Notes: a model not told the origin generated them from the letters alone. A stretch of DNA of 64,000 nucleotides from Pontibacter chinhatensis (GCF_900113285.1 NZ_FOOT01000006.1:124001-188000), one strand, 5' to 3'; shown: positions 17,525-26,288, counted from the first letter of the stretch. Made by a program: numbers and translations.

Positions 17525-17893
17525 CTAAATACTTACCTTAGGATTACTCTGTTCGAATATTTTCTTCCGGTGGTTCAATCCCCATTCCTTCAGGGCATAG
17601 ATGATAGGAGACAGCGTATCAGCATAGGCTTCCGGCTTATACAAGATCTTAACCGGGTAGTCCTCTACCACTATGCGCTTGATTAACCGGTGCTGCTCCA
17701 GGTCCTTCAGTTCCTTTGCCAGCACCTTAGGTGTGATTCCCGGAATACTCTCCTGTATATCAGTGAAGCGCTCGTTTCCGGTCGTGACAGAGATGATGAT
17801 AGGCAATTTCCACTTGCCATTGATCACGTCAAGTGCATCCCGCACCGGCTTCACCGTGTTCAGGCAATCATTACATGCTTTTTTTGCTGCCAT
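17525..17893 (-). CDS. HxlR-family winged-helix transcriptional regulator
   Basis: A 122-residue DNA-binding protein with the HxlR pattern: CNDCLNTVKPVRDALDVING and KWKLPIIISV, recognition segment GNERFTDIQESIPGITPKVL, AKELKDLEQHRLIKRIV and wing VEDYPVKILYKPEAYADTL. The two Cys at residues 7 and 10 are like the redox- or quinone-sensing Cys of HxlR, HypR and QorR proteins. It is divergent from the flavin-dependent oxidoreductase gene at 18074, which is probably its target. Two GGAAA/TTTCC palindromes lie between them. Sensing of electrophiles is an inference. Confidence 0.92.
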   Translation of the reverse strand: MAAKKACNDCLNTVKPVRDALDVINGKWKLPIIISVTTGNERFTDIQESIPGITPKVLAKELKDLEQHRLIKRIVVEDYPVKILYKPEAYADTLSPIIYALKEWGLNHRKKIFEQSNPKVSI

Positions 17894-17917
17894 TGCTCTT
17901 TTTATGATGAAATTCCA

Positions 17918-17959
17918 CTTTCCTTCAGGAAAGCACTATACAAAGGAAAGTATGTTTCC
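17918..17959. promoter_or_regulatory. Two GGAAA/TTTCC palindromes, candidate HxlR operators
   Basis: CTTTCC-TTCA-GGAAAG (17918-17933) and GGAAA-GTATG-TTTCC (17945-17959), centres about 26.5 bases apart, stand between the divergent HxlR and oxidoreductase genes and abut the TAAATTTG box at 17961. The position suits repression of both genes. No experimental support. Confidence 0.5.
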
Positions 17960-17960
17960 G

Positions 17961-17968
17961 TAAATTTG
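17961..17968 (+). promoter_or_regulatory. Probable -7 box TAAATTTG
   Basis: A perfect TAnnTTTG match about 105 bases before the oxidoreductase start at 18074, immediately after the second palindrome. There is no clear TTG partner. Confidence 0.5.
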
Positions 17969-18073
17969 CAACATATTTATTCAGGGCCTACGGAAGAATT
18001 CAAACAGCGTGCCCCATACGCACACCTGGAGAAGTTTCTGTTTGGGTAGAAAAAGGCATTAAGAGTAATTGAA

Positions 18074-19198
18074 ATGGAAAACAGGAAGAAGCTAAAGCTG
18101 GCGGCCATTATTGATGGGCTGGGTTGGAATTATGTGGGCTGGCAGCATCCCGACATGCCGGTTGACGCCAGCGAGAACATTGATTTTTATATCCAACAGG
18201 CAAAGCTCGCCGAAGCAGCCAAGTTCGACACGCTTTTTTTGGTCGACGTGAGCCATGTTGGCCCGGGAAACATCCCGCATTACCTGAGCATGTTTGAAGG
18301 TGTTTCCGTCATGTCTGCCCTCAGCACACACACCAAAAAAATCGGACTATCGGTTACCGCGTCCACTTCCTATGCCGATCCTTACAGCGTAGCCCGCCAA
18401 ATCCTGTCATTGGATAAGATAAGCAGGGGCCGCGCGTCTTTGAACGCCATTACTTCAAACCCGGGAGGGATGGTCAACTTCAGCCGGGGTCACCTTGGCA
18501 AATCAGACCAGTACCCCATGAATAAAGAATTCATGGAAATCCTGTTGGGCTTGTGGGACACCTATGAAGACGATGCTTTTATCCGGGATAAGGAAAGTGG
18601 CGTATTTTTAGATCCCCGAAAAATGCATACAGTCAACTACCGGGGAAAATATTTCCAGGTAGAAGGGCCTTTAAACATTAGCCGTTCCGCTCAGGGGCGA
18701 CCAGTGTTATACACAGCAGGTACGTCACAAACGTTTATGGATCATGCCACCAGCTATACCGACGGTGTGTTTACCCATGGCAATACACAGGAGGAAACAG
18801 TGGCAATTGCAGACGAATTAAGACGCCGATTAGTTGAAAAAGGCAGAAGGCCGGAAGACTTTATCGTGTCAGTCTCCCAAAATCCGATCGTTGGCAGAAC
18901 AGATCAGGAAGCCCTGGAAAAATACCTGGAACTGTTGCGGTTGATTCCCAAGAACAGCCTTTCTCGTCCACTGTTTTTTGGATCAGCCGAAAGAGTTGCC
19001 GATCAGGTGCAGCAGTGGTATGACCAAGGAGCAATAGATATGTTGATACTCCGGCAGGACCATCCCCATGGCTTGCGGGATTTCATTGAATTGGTTGTGC
19101 CCATTCTGAAGGATCGCGGCATATTCCGTACTGAGTATGAAGCTGATACATTGAGAGGCAATCTGGAATTGCCCAAGCCAGCTTTCAGAGAGATCTAA
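18074..19198 (+). CDS. LLM-class flavin-dependent monooxygenase, NtaA/SnaA/DszA-like
   Basis: A 374-residue TIM-barrel protein of the luciferase-like family that uses reduced FMN supplied by a separate reductase. Recognisable strings are GWNYVGWQHPD, FDTLFLVDVSHVG, LSTHTKKIGLSVTASTSYADPY, ARQILSLDKISRGRASLNAI and TSNPGGMVNFSRG, all typical of the NtaA/SnaA/DszA/SoxA group, which desulfurises or oxidises small organics. Members usually have about 430-450 residues, so this is a shorter version with a trimmed C-terminal region. The divergent HxlR gene and a second LLM gene downstream suggest an inducible detoxification or catabolic unit. The substrate is unknown. Confidence 0.88.
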   Translation: MENRKKLKLAAIIDGLGWNYVGWQHPDMPVDASENIDFYIQQAKLAEAAKFDTLFLVDVSHVGPGNIPHYLSMFEGVSVMSALSTHTKKIGLSVTASTSYADPYSVARQILSLDKISRGRASLNAITSNPGGMVNFSRGHLGKSDQYPMNKEFMEILLGLWDTYEDDAFIRDKESGVFLDPRKMHTVNYRGKYFQVEGPLNISRSAQGRPVLYTAGTSQTFMDHATSYTDGVFTHGNTQEETVAIADELRRRLVEKGRRPEDFIVSVSQNPIVGRTDQEALEKYLELLRLIPKNSLSRPLFFGSAERVADQVQQWYDQGAIDMLILRQDHPHGLRDFIELVVPILKDRGIFRTEYEADTLRGNLELPKPAFREI

Positions 19199-19352
19199 CC
19201 GGCCGGCTACACTAGGGAGTGTATAGAAAGCTATTGAGAAACTATCCCGCAAGGCTGAGCGGCTAGTGCCTGAAATACTAAACAGAACTACTAAAATAAT
19301 TGGTAATAATCTGCTGCACCTGCTTAACAGAAACAAAAAAGAATTGAATACC

Positions 19353-20363
19353 ATGAAACCTAACATTGCTTACTCTATTTTAGAGCTTGCCATTGTATCA
19401 CAGGGAGAAACTATACAAAAGACCCTGCACAATTCTTTGGCCTTAGCCAAAGAAGCGGAAGCACATCACTACAAACGCATTTGGTTTGCCGAGCATCATA
19501 ATTCAGATAATATTGGCAGCAGCGCTACATCCCTGCTCATCGGGTACGTGGCTGAAAACACCACGACCATCCGGGTAGGTTCAGGAGGTGTGATGCTTCC
19601 CAACCATTCGCCCTTGATTGTAGCCGAACAGTTTGGGACCTTGGCCCATCTATACCCGGGCCGCATTGATTTAGGTCTGGGAAGGGCGCCTGGCACCGAT
19701 CAGGCAACTGCCCGTGCTATTCGGTCAGATTTTATGGAGGCTGCCCATTCTTTTCCGCAGGAAATAGAAAAAATACAGAAGTACTTTTCCAATGAAAATA
19801 AAGCTGCTAAAGTAAGGGCTCCCATTGCAGAAGGCACTGATGTTCCGCTGTATGTATTGGGCTCGACGACCGATAGTTCACATATAGCGGCTCAAAAGGG
19901 TTTGCCTTACGCTTTTGCCAGTCACTTTGCATCAACGCATTTACACAACGCCTTGCGAATCTATGAACAGGAATTTCAACCTTCCGAGTTTTTAAATAAA
20001 CCCTATACCATCGCCGGTGTGAACGTTTTGGTCGCCGACACCGATGAAGAAGCCCAAAAACTGTTCACTTCTTTAATCAGAATGTTTGTGGGTGTACTAA
20101 CCGGGTCCAGAGACCCCTTACATCCACCTACCGAAATGAGTGAAGAGTTAAAGCAGGTATTGAAACATCCAATGTTGCAGCAGATGCTCCGATATTCATT
20201 TGTCGGCAGCAAGCAAACGGTCAAAACGCAGATTCAGGAATTTCTGGAAGAAACGGGAGTGGATGAACTGATAACTGTGTCCACCATGTACGACATAAAT
20301 GACCGTTTAAAATCTACCAGACTATTTGCAGAAATTATGCTTGAGATAAATGAAAATAGGTAA
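19353..20363 (+). CDS. LLM-class flavin-dependent oxidoreductase (luciferase-like)
   Basis: A 336-residue luciferase-family TIM barrel with YKRIWFAEHHNSDNIGSSAT, TTTIRVGSGGVMLPNHSPLI, AEQFGTLAHLYPGRIDLGLG and RAPGTDQATARAIR. These strings place it in the small single-subunit LLM group (alkanal monooxygenase-like, MsnO8-like). The ATG at 19353 gives the usual MKPNIAYSILEL start; the 29 upstream in-frame residues do not fit. It lies 154 bases after the first LLM gene on the same strand and may share its HxlR control. An FMN-dependent monooxygenase role is established for the family; the substrate is not visible. Confidence 0.9.
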   Translation: MKPNIAYSILELAIVSQGETIQKTLHNSLALAKEAEAHHYKRIWFAEHHNSDNIGSSATSLLIGYVAENTTTIRVGSGGVMLPNHSPLIVAEQFGTLAHLYPGRIDLGLGRAPGTDQATARAIRSDFMEAAHSFPQEIEKIQKYFSNENKAAKVRAPIAEGTDVPLYVLGSTTDSSHIAAQKGLPYAFASHFASTHLHNALRIYEQEFQPSEFLNKPYTIAGVNVLVADTDEEAQKLFTSLIRMFVGVLTGSRDPLHPPTEMSEELKQVLKHPMLQQMLRYSFVGSKQTVKTQIQEFLEETGVDELITVSTMYDINDRLKSTRLFAEIMLEINENR

Positions 20364-20500
20364 AGGAGGAAAGGCTCCATTTATTTGACCTTTTAGAAAA
20401 AAAGTAGGCTGTTGTGATATAGAGTTAAAGTTTTATTTAAAATAGTCATCTTACTGCACCTATCTTACCCCCAGAAAAACACTTAAGGATGTCAGATCAT

Positions 20501-20536
20501 TGTGGAAAAGGTTCGACAATTCACTCCTTTGGTCTA
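20501..20536 (+). repeat. 36-base motif copy 1 (TTCGAnAATTC...CCTTTGGTCTAC)
   Basis: TGTGGA, GTTCGACAATTC and TCCTTTGGTCTAC align with 23399-23434, with about five differences. Each copy is followed directly by a factor-independent terminator. A weaker relative with only GTTCGAnA before a terminator is at 25870. Confidence 0.6.
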
Positions 20537-20540
20537 CTTG

Positions 20541-20573
20541 AAAGGCTCTCAGTAACTTCTGAGAGCCTTTTTT
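20541..20573 (+). terminator. Terminator after 36-base motif copy 1
   Basis: AAAGGCTCTCAG pairs with CTGAGAGCCTTT, then a T run. Confidence 0.8.
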
Positions 20574-21013
20574 CATCTCCTTCGGACAGTATTATTACAC
20601 TAAAATCCTAAAGATTTCAATTTTTTTATCGGCCTGTCTCTTTAAGGTCTGCTTTGTGAGGATAAGGCAGTTGATGAATAGTATTTATAGTAAGTTGCTT
20701 CTCCCCTGTTTTATGTACTTATAACCGAGAGCTAAATCTCTCGAAAAAGTGCGACTCATCCATCTCACCTACTCATTTCACGAACCAAGTTCTCCATTTG
20801 GTTCGTGAGACGACAAAATGAGACTCCAGGCGTACCATTTGATCAGAAGTAAGTCTGGGTCTCAACAAATCGCCATTTTGTGAGAAAGCAATTCAGGACT
20901 TTACACCTATTTTAGGACGAGTTAAGGAGCTGTGGGATCACCTACTAACATTATAAACCTCTTGCGTTGATTCAGCACACACTTTGCCGGTACTCAGAAA
21001 ATGCCAGCTTCTG

Positions 21014-21937
21014 CTATTGCATGCCCGTTCTCCTTTTGACAAAGCGGCGGACACCATCTCCTTTCACCCCCAACACGATGAAGGTAATACTGGCCGCCAG
21101 GGTTAAGGAGGTAATGTTGATACCAAAGGTTAGCAAATGCTCTGCCCACTTATCTCCTTCCTCAAAGCCAAAGACAAGTTTGAGCCCAAACCAGGCAGGA
21201 TAGATTGAGATATGAGCCGTTGCAGCCAAACCAATAAGTTCCCTGCGCCCTGCGTCGTCCATCGCACCCAACGCTGCAGCAATACCTATTAGGGAGGCAA
21301 GCACCAAACCGGATAACGGGGTGCCGAATTCCTCAAAACCGATCGGGGGCTCGGTGAAGAGTGCCACACAGGCGCCCGCAGTCACGATTAGAACGGTAGT
21401 GACCAGCAGCGCCAGGACTCCCTGCCAGAGAAAGCGCCACTCCCGAAGCATCGCCCCCAGCCCAACCCCGAGCATATGATGATGGAAAGGCAAAAACAAG
21501 AGGCCTGCAATGATGAGCGGCAGCATGTCCTCCACCATTCCATAGGCAAGTAAAACAGCAGAGAGAAAAACCCGCCCGAAAAGACTTATTGTGACACGCG
21601 TGAACTGCCATAACTCTTCATATACATCCGTAGTGGGCCTTACAATGGGATAGGTTTCTTCCTTAGGGGGCTCATCCCCAAAAATTGACTCCGGATGCCG
21701 CACCGTGAAAGTAAACGTATCCGGGTTATAGATAGCGGAGACCATGAGGCTCTCCAGGAATAGCTTAGCCTTTGGTGTGGCAGTTTCTACCTCCACCACA
21801 TCCAACTCTGTTTCCAGATGGTCTGAGGTGTACTTGCGTGCTTGTCGTATAGACACGTGCGTGGCTCCGGCCGCAAAGGCAATTTCTGCTATGTTCTTTC
21901 CTTGTCCGGAGGGTGCCTTGATGGTAACTAAGCGCAT
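21014..21937 (-). CDS. DUF389-like membrane protein
   Basis: A 307-residue protein. Residues 1-95 form a soluble alpha/beta domain (MRLVTIKAPSGQGKNIAEIA, then VVEVETATPKAKLFLESLM) like the N-terminal domain of DUF389 proteins. From about residue 115 come several hydrophobic helices: FLSAVLLAYGMVEDMLPLII, FLWQGVLALLVTTVLIV, SGLVLASLIGIAAALGAMDD and a C-terminal ITSLTLAASITFIVLG. The strongly conserved PLMGP stretch of typical DUF389 proteins is replaced here by FLPFHHHMLG, so this is a divergent member. Inner-membrane location is clear; function unknown. Confidence 0.65.
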   Translation of the reverse strand: MRLVTIKAPSGQGKNIAEIAFAAGATHVSIRQARKYTSDHLETELDVVEVETATPKAKLFLESLMVSAIYNPDTFTFTVRHPESIFGDEPPKEETYPIVRPTTDVYEELWQFTRVTISLFGRVFLSAVLLAYGMVEDMLPLIIAGLLFLPFHHHMLGVGLGAMLREWRFLWQGVLALLVTTVLIVTAGACVALFTEPPIGFEEFGTPLSGLVLASLIGIAAALGAMDDAGRRELIGLAATAHISIYPAWFGLKLVFGFEEGDKWAEHLLTFGINITSLTLAASITFIVLGVKGDGVRRFVKRRTGMQ

Positions 21938-22243
21938 TTAGTTTGATCTTTTCTATGCCAGACGTATGAAATAGGATACTGAAAAGCATATACTGCGCTG
22001 ACCACAAAGAGTTGGCTTTGGCTTCTTGCCTTTTGCTTGTTCGTCACGCAGCAACAAGCCAAGCTGCAGCCTCTCGTTGCTCACTTTATGTACTAACTGT
22101 TAGCAGCAAATCATCAAACATCTCATTTCCTTTAACTGTAACATATCATAATGAGCCTGATAAACCCTTAGACTATAGACAAAATATTTTTCAGCGATTG
22201 GCAAAGTATCATACGAATACTTATTATCTCTATTGCAGCTTAC

Positions 22244-22699
22244 TTGGCATTAGTTTTCACCCTGCGCATATCCGGAAAGCGAACTTTATCGAAAATGAAT
22301 GCTTTTGACCTGATCGTAACAATAGCGGTTGGCTCTACCTTTGCCACAGTCATCCTGAATAAAAATGTCACCCTTTCAGAAGGTGTATTAGCATTTACAT
22401 TACTGGTGTTCTTACAGTATGTAATTACCTATTTGTCTGCCCGAAATAAGCGAATTAGCCAGCTTGATAATTCAGCTCCTACATTAATTGCATATAACGG
22501 GGAATTATTGAGCAAGAATATGCTTTCAGAAAGAATTGATGAGGATGAGGTCTGGGCTGCCTTAAGGAAAAAAGTATATAGTTCGTTGGCAGAAACGGAT
22601 GCTGTTGTTTTGGAAACAGATGGAAGCCTCACTGTTATAAAGCAAATCAAAGACCCACAGGCACCTGCCGTCAAGGTATTATTAGGACCAGAACGGTGA
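22244..22699 (+). CDS. DUF421 (YetF-like) membrane protein with interrupted N-terminus
   Basis: The frame encodes LRISGKRTLSKMNAFDLIVT, AVGSTFATVIL and a C-terminal soluble domain ending in AVKVLLGPER, the pattern of DUF421 membrane proteins. No ATG or GTG is available; TTG at 22244 is the first usual start and would cut the first helix. Upstream the same frame reads TIDKIFFSDWQSIIRILII, exactly what a DUF421 N-terminus should look like, back to a TAG at 22169. Six codons further up, an in-frame ATG at 22151 begins MSLINP. The gene is either broken by a nonsense change or uses a rare start such as ATA. Family confident, expression uncertain. Confidence 0.75.
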   Translation: MALVFTLRISGKRTLSKMNAFDLIVTIAVGSTFATVILNKNVTLSEGVLAFTLLVFLQYVITYLSARNKRISQLDNSAPTLIAYNGELLSKNMLSERIDEDEVWAALRKKVYSSLAETDAVVLETDGSLTVIKQIKDPQAPAVKVLLGPER

Positions 22700-23579
22700 C
22701 TTCCTGTTAAATGAATTTATCTGAAAATAAAAATTAGAAAGTCTGCGGGCATTGTTTGCTTTGCTAGCGTACAGGCGAAAGCATTTTCCCGAAAACAACA
22801 TCAGGGATATGTATGGAATAGTAAGGGTAATAACAAAGGAAATGTCTTTCGATGAAATCTTTCAGCAGTACATAGTAGCGGTATTGGATATGGCAAAGGG
22901 GACAGAAACATACGCAGCCAAATGATAGACCTTCTTCTGCAGCTACAATACATTGGTAAAAGTGTTGCTGCGACAAAACTCTTGATGAAAATTCAGAGAA
23001 AACCGTTCCGGGAAGATGCATAGACTTAGGTGTAGAAGTTTTACTTTACTGGCAAATGATAGTGGCACTCTTCCAGACAAAAGGATTCTGCTGCTAACGA
23101 AACTATTCTGCAAGAACTGCTGACAAAAAAGTACTGAGCTGAAACAGTTTATATTTCGCTTCATCAATAAATTTAAGCTGACAAACCACAAACTTTCACT
23201 GCTACACAAACTCTCAACACATTAGTAATGATTATCATCGGCTCAAAACCCCTCTTTTTCCGAGACAACCAAACAAGTGGCCAGCAATGACTCAACTGTG
23301 GCAACAAGACTAAAGCCTACCTTCCAACTTGCGATAAGGCAGAACGGAAGTTAGCTTACTCCCTCCTCCAGAAACCCCTCAACAGCTTCCATACCCCTGT
23401 GGATAAAGTTCGATAATTCCATCCTTTGGTCTACCAAAGCCGCTTCAGCTAATGCTGAAGCGGCCTTTTTTTGTTTCAGCTTCCCTCTTCAATCTGGATA
23501 TAAAACTTCTGAGTATTTTGAGTGAATATTTGAATTTTAGGTGGATTACTTGAGTGTATTAATTTGTTTATTTGCGCTC
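22700..23579. other. Gap without a recognised gene
   Basis: An AT-rich 880-base stretch with only short frames lacking protein character. It ends with the second 36-base motif and a terminator (23438-23472). The leader of the AraC-type gene occupies the last 100 bases. Confidence 0.5.
23399..23472 (+). repeat. 36-base motif copy 2 with terminator
   Basis: TGTGGA, AGTTCGATAATTCC and TCCTTTGGTCTAC match 20501-20536. Directly after it GCCGCTTCAGC pairs with GCTGAAGCGGC, followed by a T run (23438-23472). No gene ends close upstream, so it is unclear which transcript this terminator serves. Confidence 0.6.
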
Positions 23580-24629
23580 ATGTCAACAAGCCAGGTGCTA
23601 CTTATACTTCTCAGTGGATTAGGTGTCCTACACGGGCTCTTCTTAGCCGCTTTTCTATGGTTTCACCCCAAAGGACTGAGGACTTCGAACAGGCTCCTGA
23701 GCATGCTATTGGTTATACTCTCATTCCGTATCGGGAAATCCGTTTTCCTTGAATTTGTGGATGGGATTTACCTGCAGTTGATCTTCGCAGGGCTTGCTAC
23801 ACTCCTGTTAATTGGCCCTCTCTTTTTCTTCTATACCAAGTCGGTTCTCAAAAAGTCAATCCGGTTTACCACGGCCGAGTTCTTGCATTTTATCCCTTTT
23901 CTTTTTGGGATAGCTTTCAGTTTCTGGATTAACAAAGAGAATGTACAAACTACTCCGATAGTTGTATTTGTTATACTTTTCTGCCTCTATTACGGCCATT
24001 ACCTGGTGTATTTATTCTTTAGCTACCGGCAGATACAGAAGTATAAAATTCAGTTAGGAGGAGTTAATGTTGCTGTACAGTGGTTGCAATTTCTTTTTTA
24101 TGCCTTGGCTGCCCTATGGATGGTGTATGTGCTCAACTTGCTGGAGGATAACATTCCGTATATTCTTGGTCCTATCCTCTATTCTTGTATTGCTTACGGG
24201 GTCAGCTTGGTTGCCATTAAGAAAGGCTACATCAACGGGCTTGATACGGTAAAGTATAAAACCACCCCCTTATCAGAAACCGAAATAAATCAAATTTACG
24301 AGGACGTAAAGAAACTACTGGTAGAGGAGCAGCTTTATAAAAACGCTGACCTGACCCTAAGTACATTCAGCAAAGCACTAAAAGTAAGTCCCCAAAAGAT
24401 ATCAATGGCTATCAACATCAGGTCAGGATCTAATTTTAATGGCTTTGTTAACCAATACCGTATCCAGCATGCGCAGGCCTTGCTGGAACATAGCGAATCC
24501 AGCGAGCTAACTATTGCAGCCATTGCTTATGAGGTTGGATTTAATAGTCTGACCAGCTTTAATACTGCCTTTAAAAAACAACTGCAGAAAACGCCCTCGG
24601 CTTACCGTAAGGAAAGTACTCCTCTTTAG
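23580..24629 (+). CDS. AraC-family transcriptional regulator with N-terminal membrane region
   Basis: The 349-residue protein starts at MSTSQVLLILLSGLGVLHGL (ATG at 23580). An in-frame GTG at 23541 is less likely. Seven or so hydrophobic segments fill residues 5-220, for example LLSMLLVILSFRIGKSVFL and LIFAGLATLLLIGPLFFFY. A cytoplasmic AraC helix-turn-helix domain follows (DLTLSTFSKALKVSPQKIS, TIAAIAYEVGFNSLTSFNTA, FKKQLQKTPSAYRK). This 7TM-like plus AraC layout is common in Bacteroidota and suggests a membrane-embedded sensor. The following esterase gene is a plausible target. Signal unknown. Confidence 0.9.
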   Translation: MSTSQVLLILLSGLGVLHGLFLAAFLWFHPKGLRTSNRLLSMLLVILSFRIGKSVFLEFVDGIYLQLIFAGLATLLLIGPLFFFYTKSVLKKSIRFTTAEFLHFIPFLFGIAFSFWINKENVQTTPIVVFVILFCLYYGHYLVYLFFSYRQIQKYKIQLGGVNVAVQWLQFLFYALAALWMVYVLNLLEDNIPYILGPILYSCIAYGVSLVAIKKGYINGLDTVKYKTTPLSETEINQIYEDVKKLLVEEQLYKNADLTLSTFSKALKVSPQKISMAINIRSGSNFNGFVNQYRIQHAQALLEHSESSELTIAAIAYEVGFNSLTSFNTAFKKQLQKTPSAYRKESTPL

Positions 24630-24795
24630 ATATTCCTACAGTTCACCGGCAGGTCTCTCCTACTTATCATAAAACTGCCTTCACCTGCTCTGCGTTTCTA
24701 AAAAAGTCTATTAAATCGTTATTTACTATAGGTAAATGATCATTTTGGAGGAGTCCCGCGCCAGCTAACACTTCATTTGCGTCAAACTAAACCAA

Positions 24796-25680
24796 ATGAT
24801 CATGCTAAAACTTTTCATTACGGCAGTATTACTTACCACTGTCATCTCCGTTTCCGCCCAAGTAAAATCTTTTCAATTTGAAGGAGTTAAGAGAAAGTAC
24901 CTGGTATACCTTCCTGCTTCCTATCAATCCGACACAACGCAATCCTTTCCCCTGGTTTTCAATTTTCATGGTGGGGGCATGACCGTGGCTGAACAAATGC
25001 TTTATACCCGCATGAATGAGGCTGCCGATAAACACCACTTTATCGTGGTATACCCATCCGGTATAAAGCAGGATTGGAACGTTGGCTTTGAGATGTCTTA
25101 TCAAAACGGCACCAATGACATAGGCTATGTCAAAGCCATACTGGACAGCCTGAAACAAGCGTACCGCATAGATAATAAGGCGGTATTTGCGACAGGACTG
25201 TCACGTGGTGGGTTCTTCTGCCATCGCCTGGCCGCTGAAATGCCGGACGATTTCGCAGCCATTGCTTCCATTGGCGGTCCCTTGCCGGATTCAGTAAAGC
25301 ACTTTCATCAAAGTAATAAAAAAGTAAGCGTGATGCAGGTGCACGGCACGGCCGACAAAGTTGTAAAATATGATGGAAAGACCGATGCCTATGCGTCGGC
25401 CCCTGCTACCTATCGCTATTGGGTCACACGTAATGGATTAGCTGGCCAGAAAGAGAACAAGCAGGTTTTCAATTCAGATAGGAAGGATAACACTTCAGTC
25501 ATGATGCAGGAGGTGACCAATAAAAACGTGACGGTTTCGCTCGTTACTATTGAAAACGGGGGCCATACCTGGCCAGGCAGTGTTTCTTATAATATTGGTT
25601 ATCCGTTGGGGAATACAACAAGAGATATAGACATGAATGAAATCATTTGGCGTTTCTTCAGAAAGAATAGGAAGCACTGA
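24796..25680 (+). CDS. Secreted alpha/beta-hydrolase, LpqC/CE1-like esterase
   Basis: A 294-residue exported enzyme with a signal peptide ending near VSAQ. Oxyanion-region string LVFNFHGGGMTVAEQM, nucleophile elbow ATGLSRGGFFCHRLA (Ser in GLSRG), acid HGTADKVVKYDG and catalytic His NGGHTWPG are all present. This is the pattern of LpqC-type, PHB-depolymerase-like and feruloyl-esterase (CE1) proteins. The likely reaction is hydrolysis of short esters in the periplasm or outside the cell. It lies 166 bases behind the AraC-type gene on the same strand. The substrate cannot be told. Confidence 0.88.
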   Translation: MIMLKLFITAVLLTTVISVSAQVKSFQFEGVKRKYLVYLPASYQSDTTQSFPLVFNFHGGGMTVAEQMLYTRMNEAADKHHFIVVYPSGIKQDWNVGFEMSYQNGTNDIGYVKAILDSLKQAYRIDNKAVFATGLSRGGFFCHRLAAEMPDDFAAIASIGGPLPDSVKHFHQSNKKVSVMQVHGTADKVVKYDGKTDAYASAPATYRYWVTRNGLAGQKENKQVFNSDRKDNTSVMMQEVTNKNVTVSLVTIENGGHTWPGSVSYNIGYPLGNTTRDIDMNEIIWRFFRKNRKH

Positions 25681-26288
25681 TAGGCTACTTTGCCATCAGC
25701 TTGCTTCAATAAATTGCAAGGAATAAGGTTAAGAAGATTTGCTCTCAGAGAAGGGTTTTTACCACGCCCTTACCATAGGGTATCAGTTCTAATACTTGTT
25801 GCTGATAATTGGGACTCTTCACTCTTTCTCCGTTTCTAAGGCTCAGAAACAGCTGCTACCCCCTAGTAGGGTTCGATATTTTATTAAAAGCCGCTTCAGC
25901 TAAAACTGGAGCGGCTTTTTTTGGGCACTTAGGTCGCTATCCAGGCATTTAGATTAAAGTTTATAATCATCCCTCACCCATTTTTCGTCTTGCTTATCTA
26001 ACAAGGCAGCAACAAGTATAGCTGGTCTACAGCCACAGGGTCTGTCTTTTCCTAAACAGCTTTAACTTCCTAAACTCAACTTGTCATACTGCTCGCATAA
26101 TCATCTCAAATTTTTAATCGACATTTAAATTTGTGAGGTGGCTTCGAGATCCTTTAGTTAAACTTTGCAGCAGCCGCCATACTTGCTCGGGCTGCTTCTT
26201 CACCATACAGCCATTTTATGTAAAAACAGAAAACCAACTACTTGACACCCAGCCTCTTCTTTATCTATTTTCTTGCTTAGGAGGTATA
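25681..26288. other. Gap with terminator; no gene seen
   Basis: A terminator lies at 25886-25922. The stretch from 25930 to 26288 is AT-rich and contains TAAATTTG at 26126-26133, a possible -7 box for the DUF1259 gene with a leader of about 150 bases. The upstream frame beginning at the GTG at 26133 is not protein-like. Confidence 0.45.
25886..25922 (+). terminator. Terminator after the esterase gene region
   Basis: AAAAGCCGCT pairs with AGCGGCTTTT, then T run. GGGTTCGATATTTTATT before it is a weak relative of the 36-base motif. Confidence 0.75.

Larger units (their letters stand above)
20364..21013. other. Gene-free AT-rich gap with hairpins
   Basis: This 650-base gap between convergent genes lacks the composite repeats and the AAGTATAA motif. 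It holds a 36-base motif shared with 23398-23434, a terminator (20541-20573) and an 11-bp hairpin CACGAACCAA/TTGGTTCGTG (20777-20811). CAAAATG/CATTTTG also repeats in inverted form. No gene seen. Confidence 0.5.

Noticed and set aside
20511..20536. tRNA fragment at the GTTCGA motif
   Set aside because: A T-loop-like TTCGA is present, but the bases after it do not pair with those before it as a T stem, and no acceptor or anticodon arm can be drawn.
22764..23021. Minus-strand frame of 85 codons
   Set aside because: It is Cys-, Tyr- and Phe-rich with no protein-like regularity, in an AT-rich gene-free gap. Chance frame.
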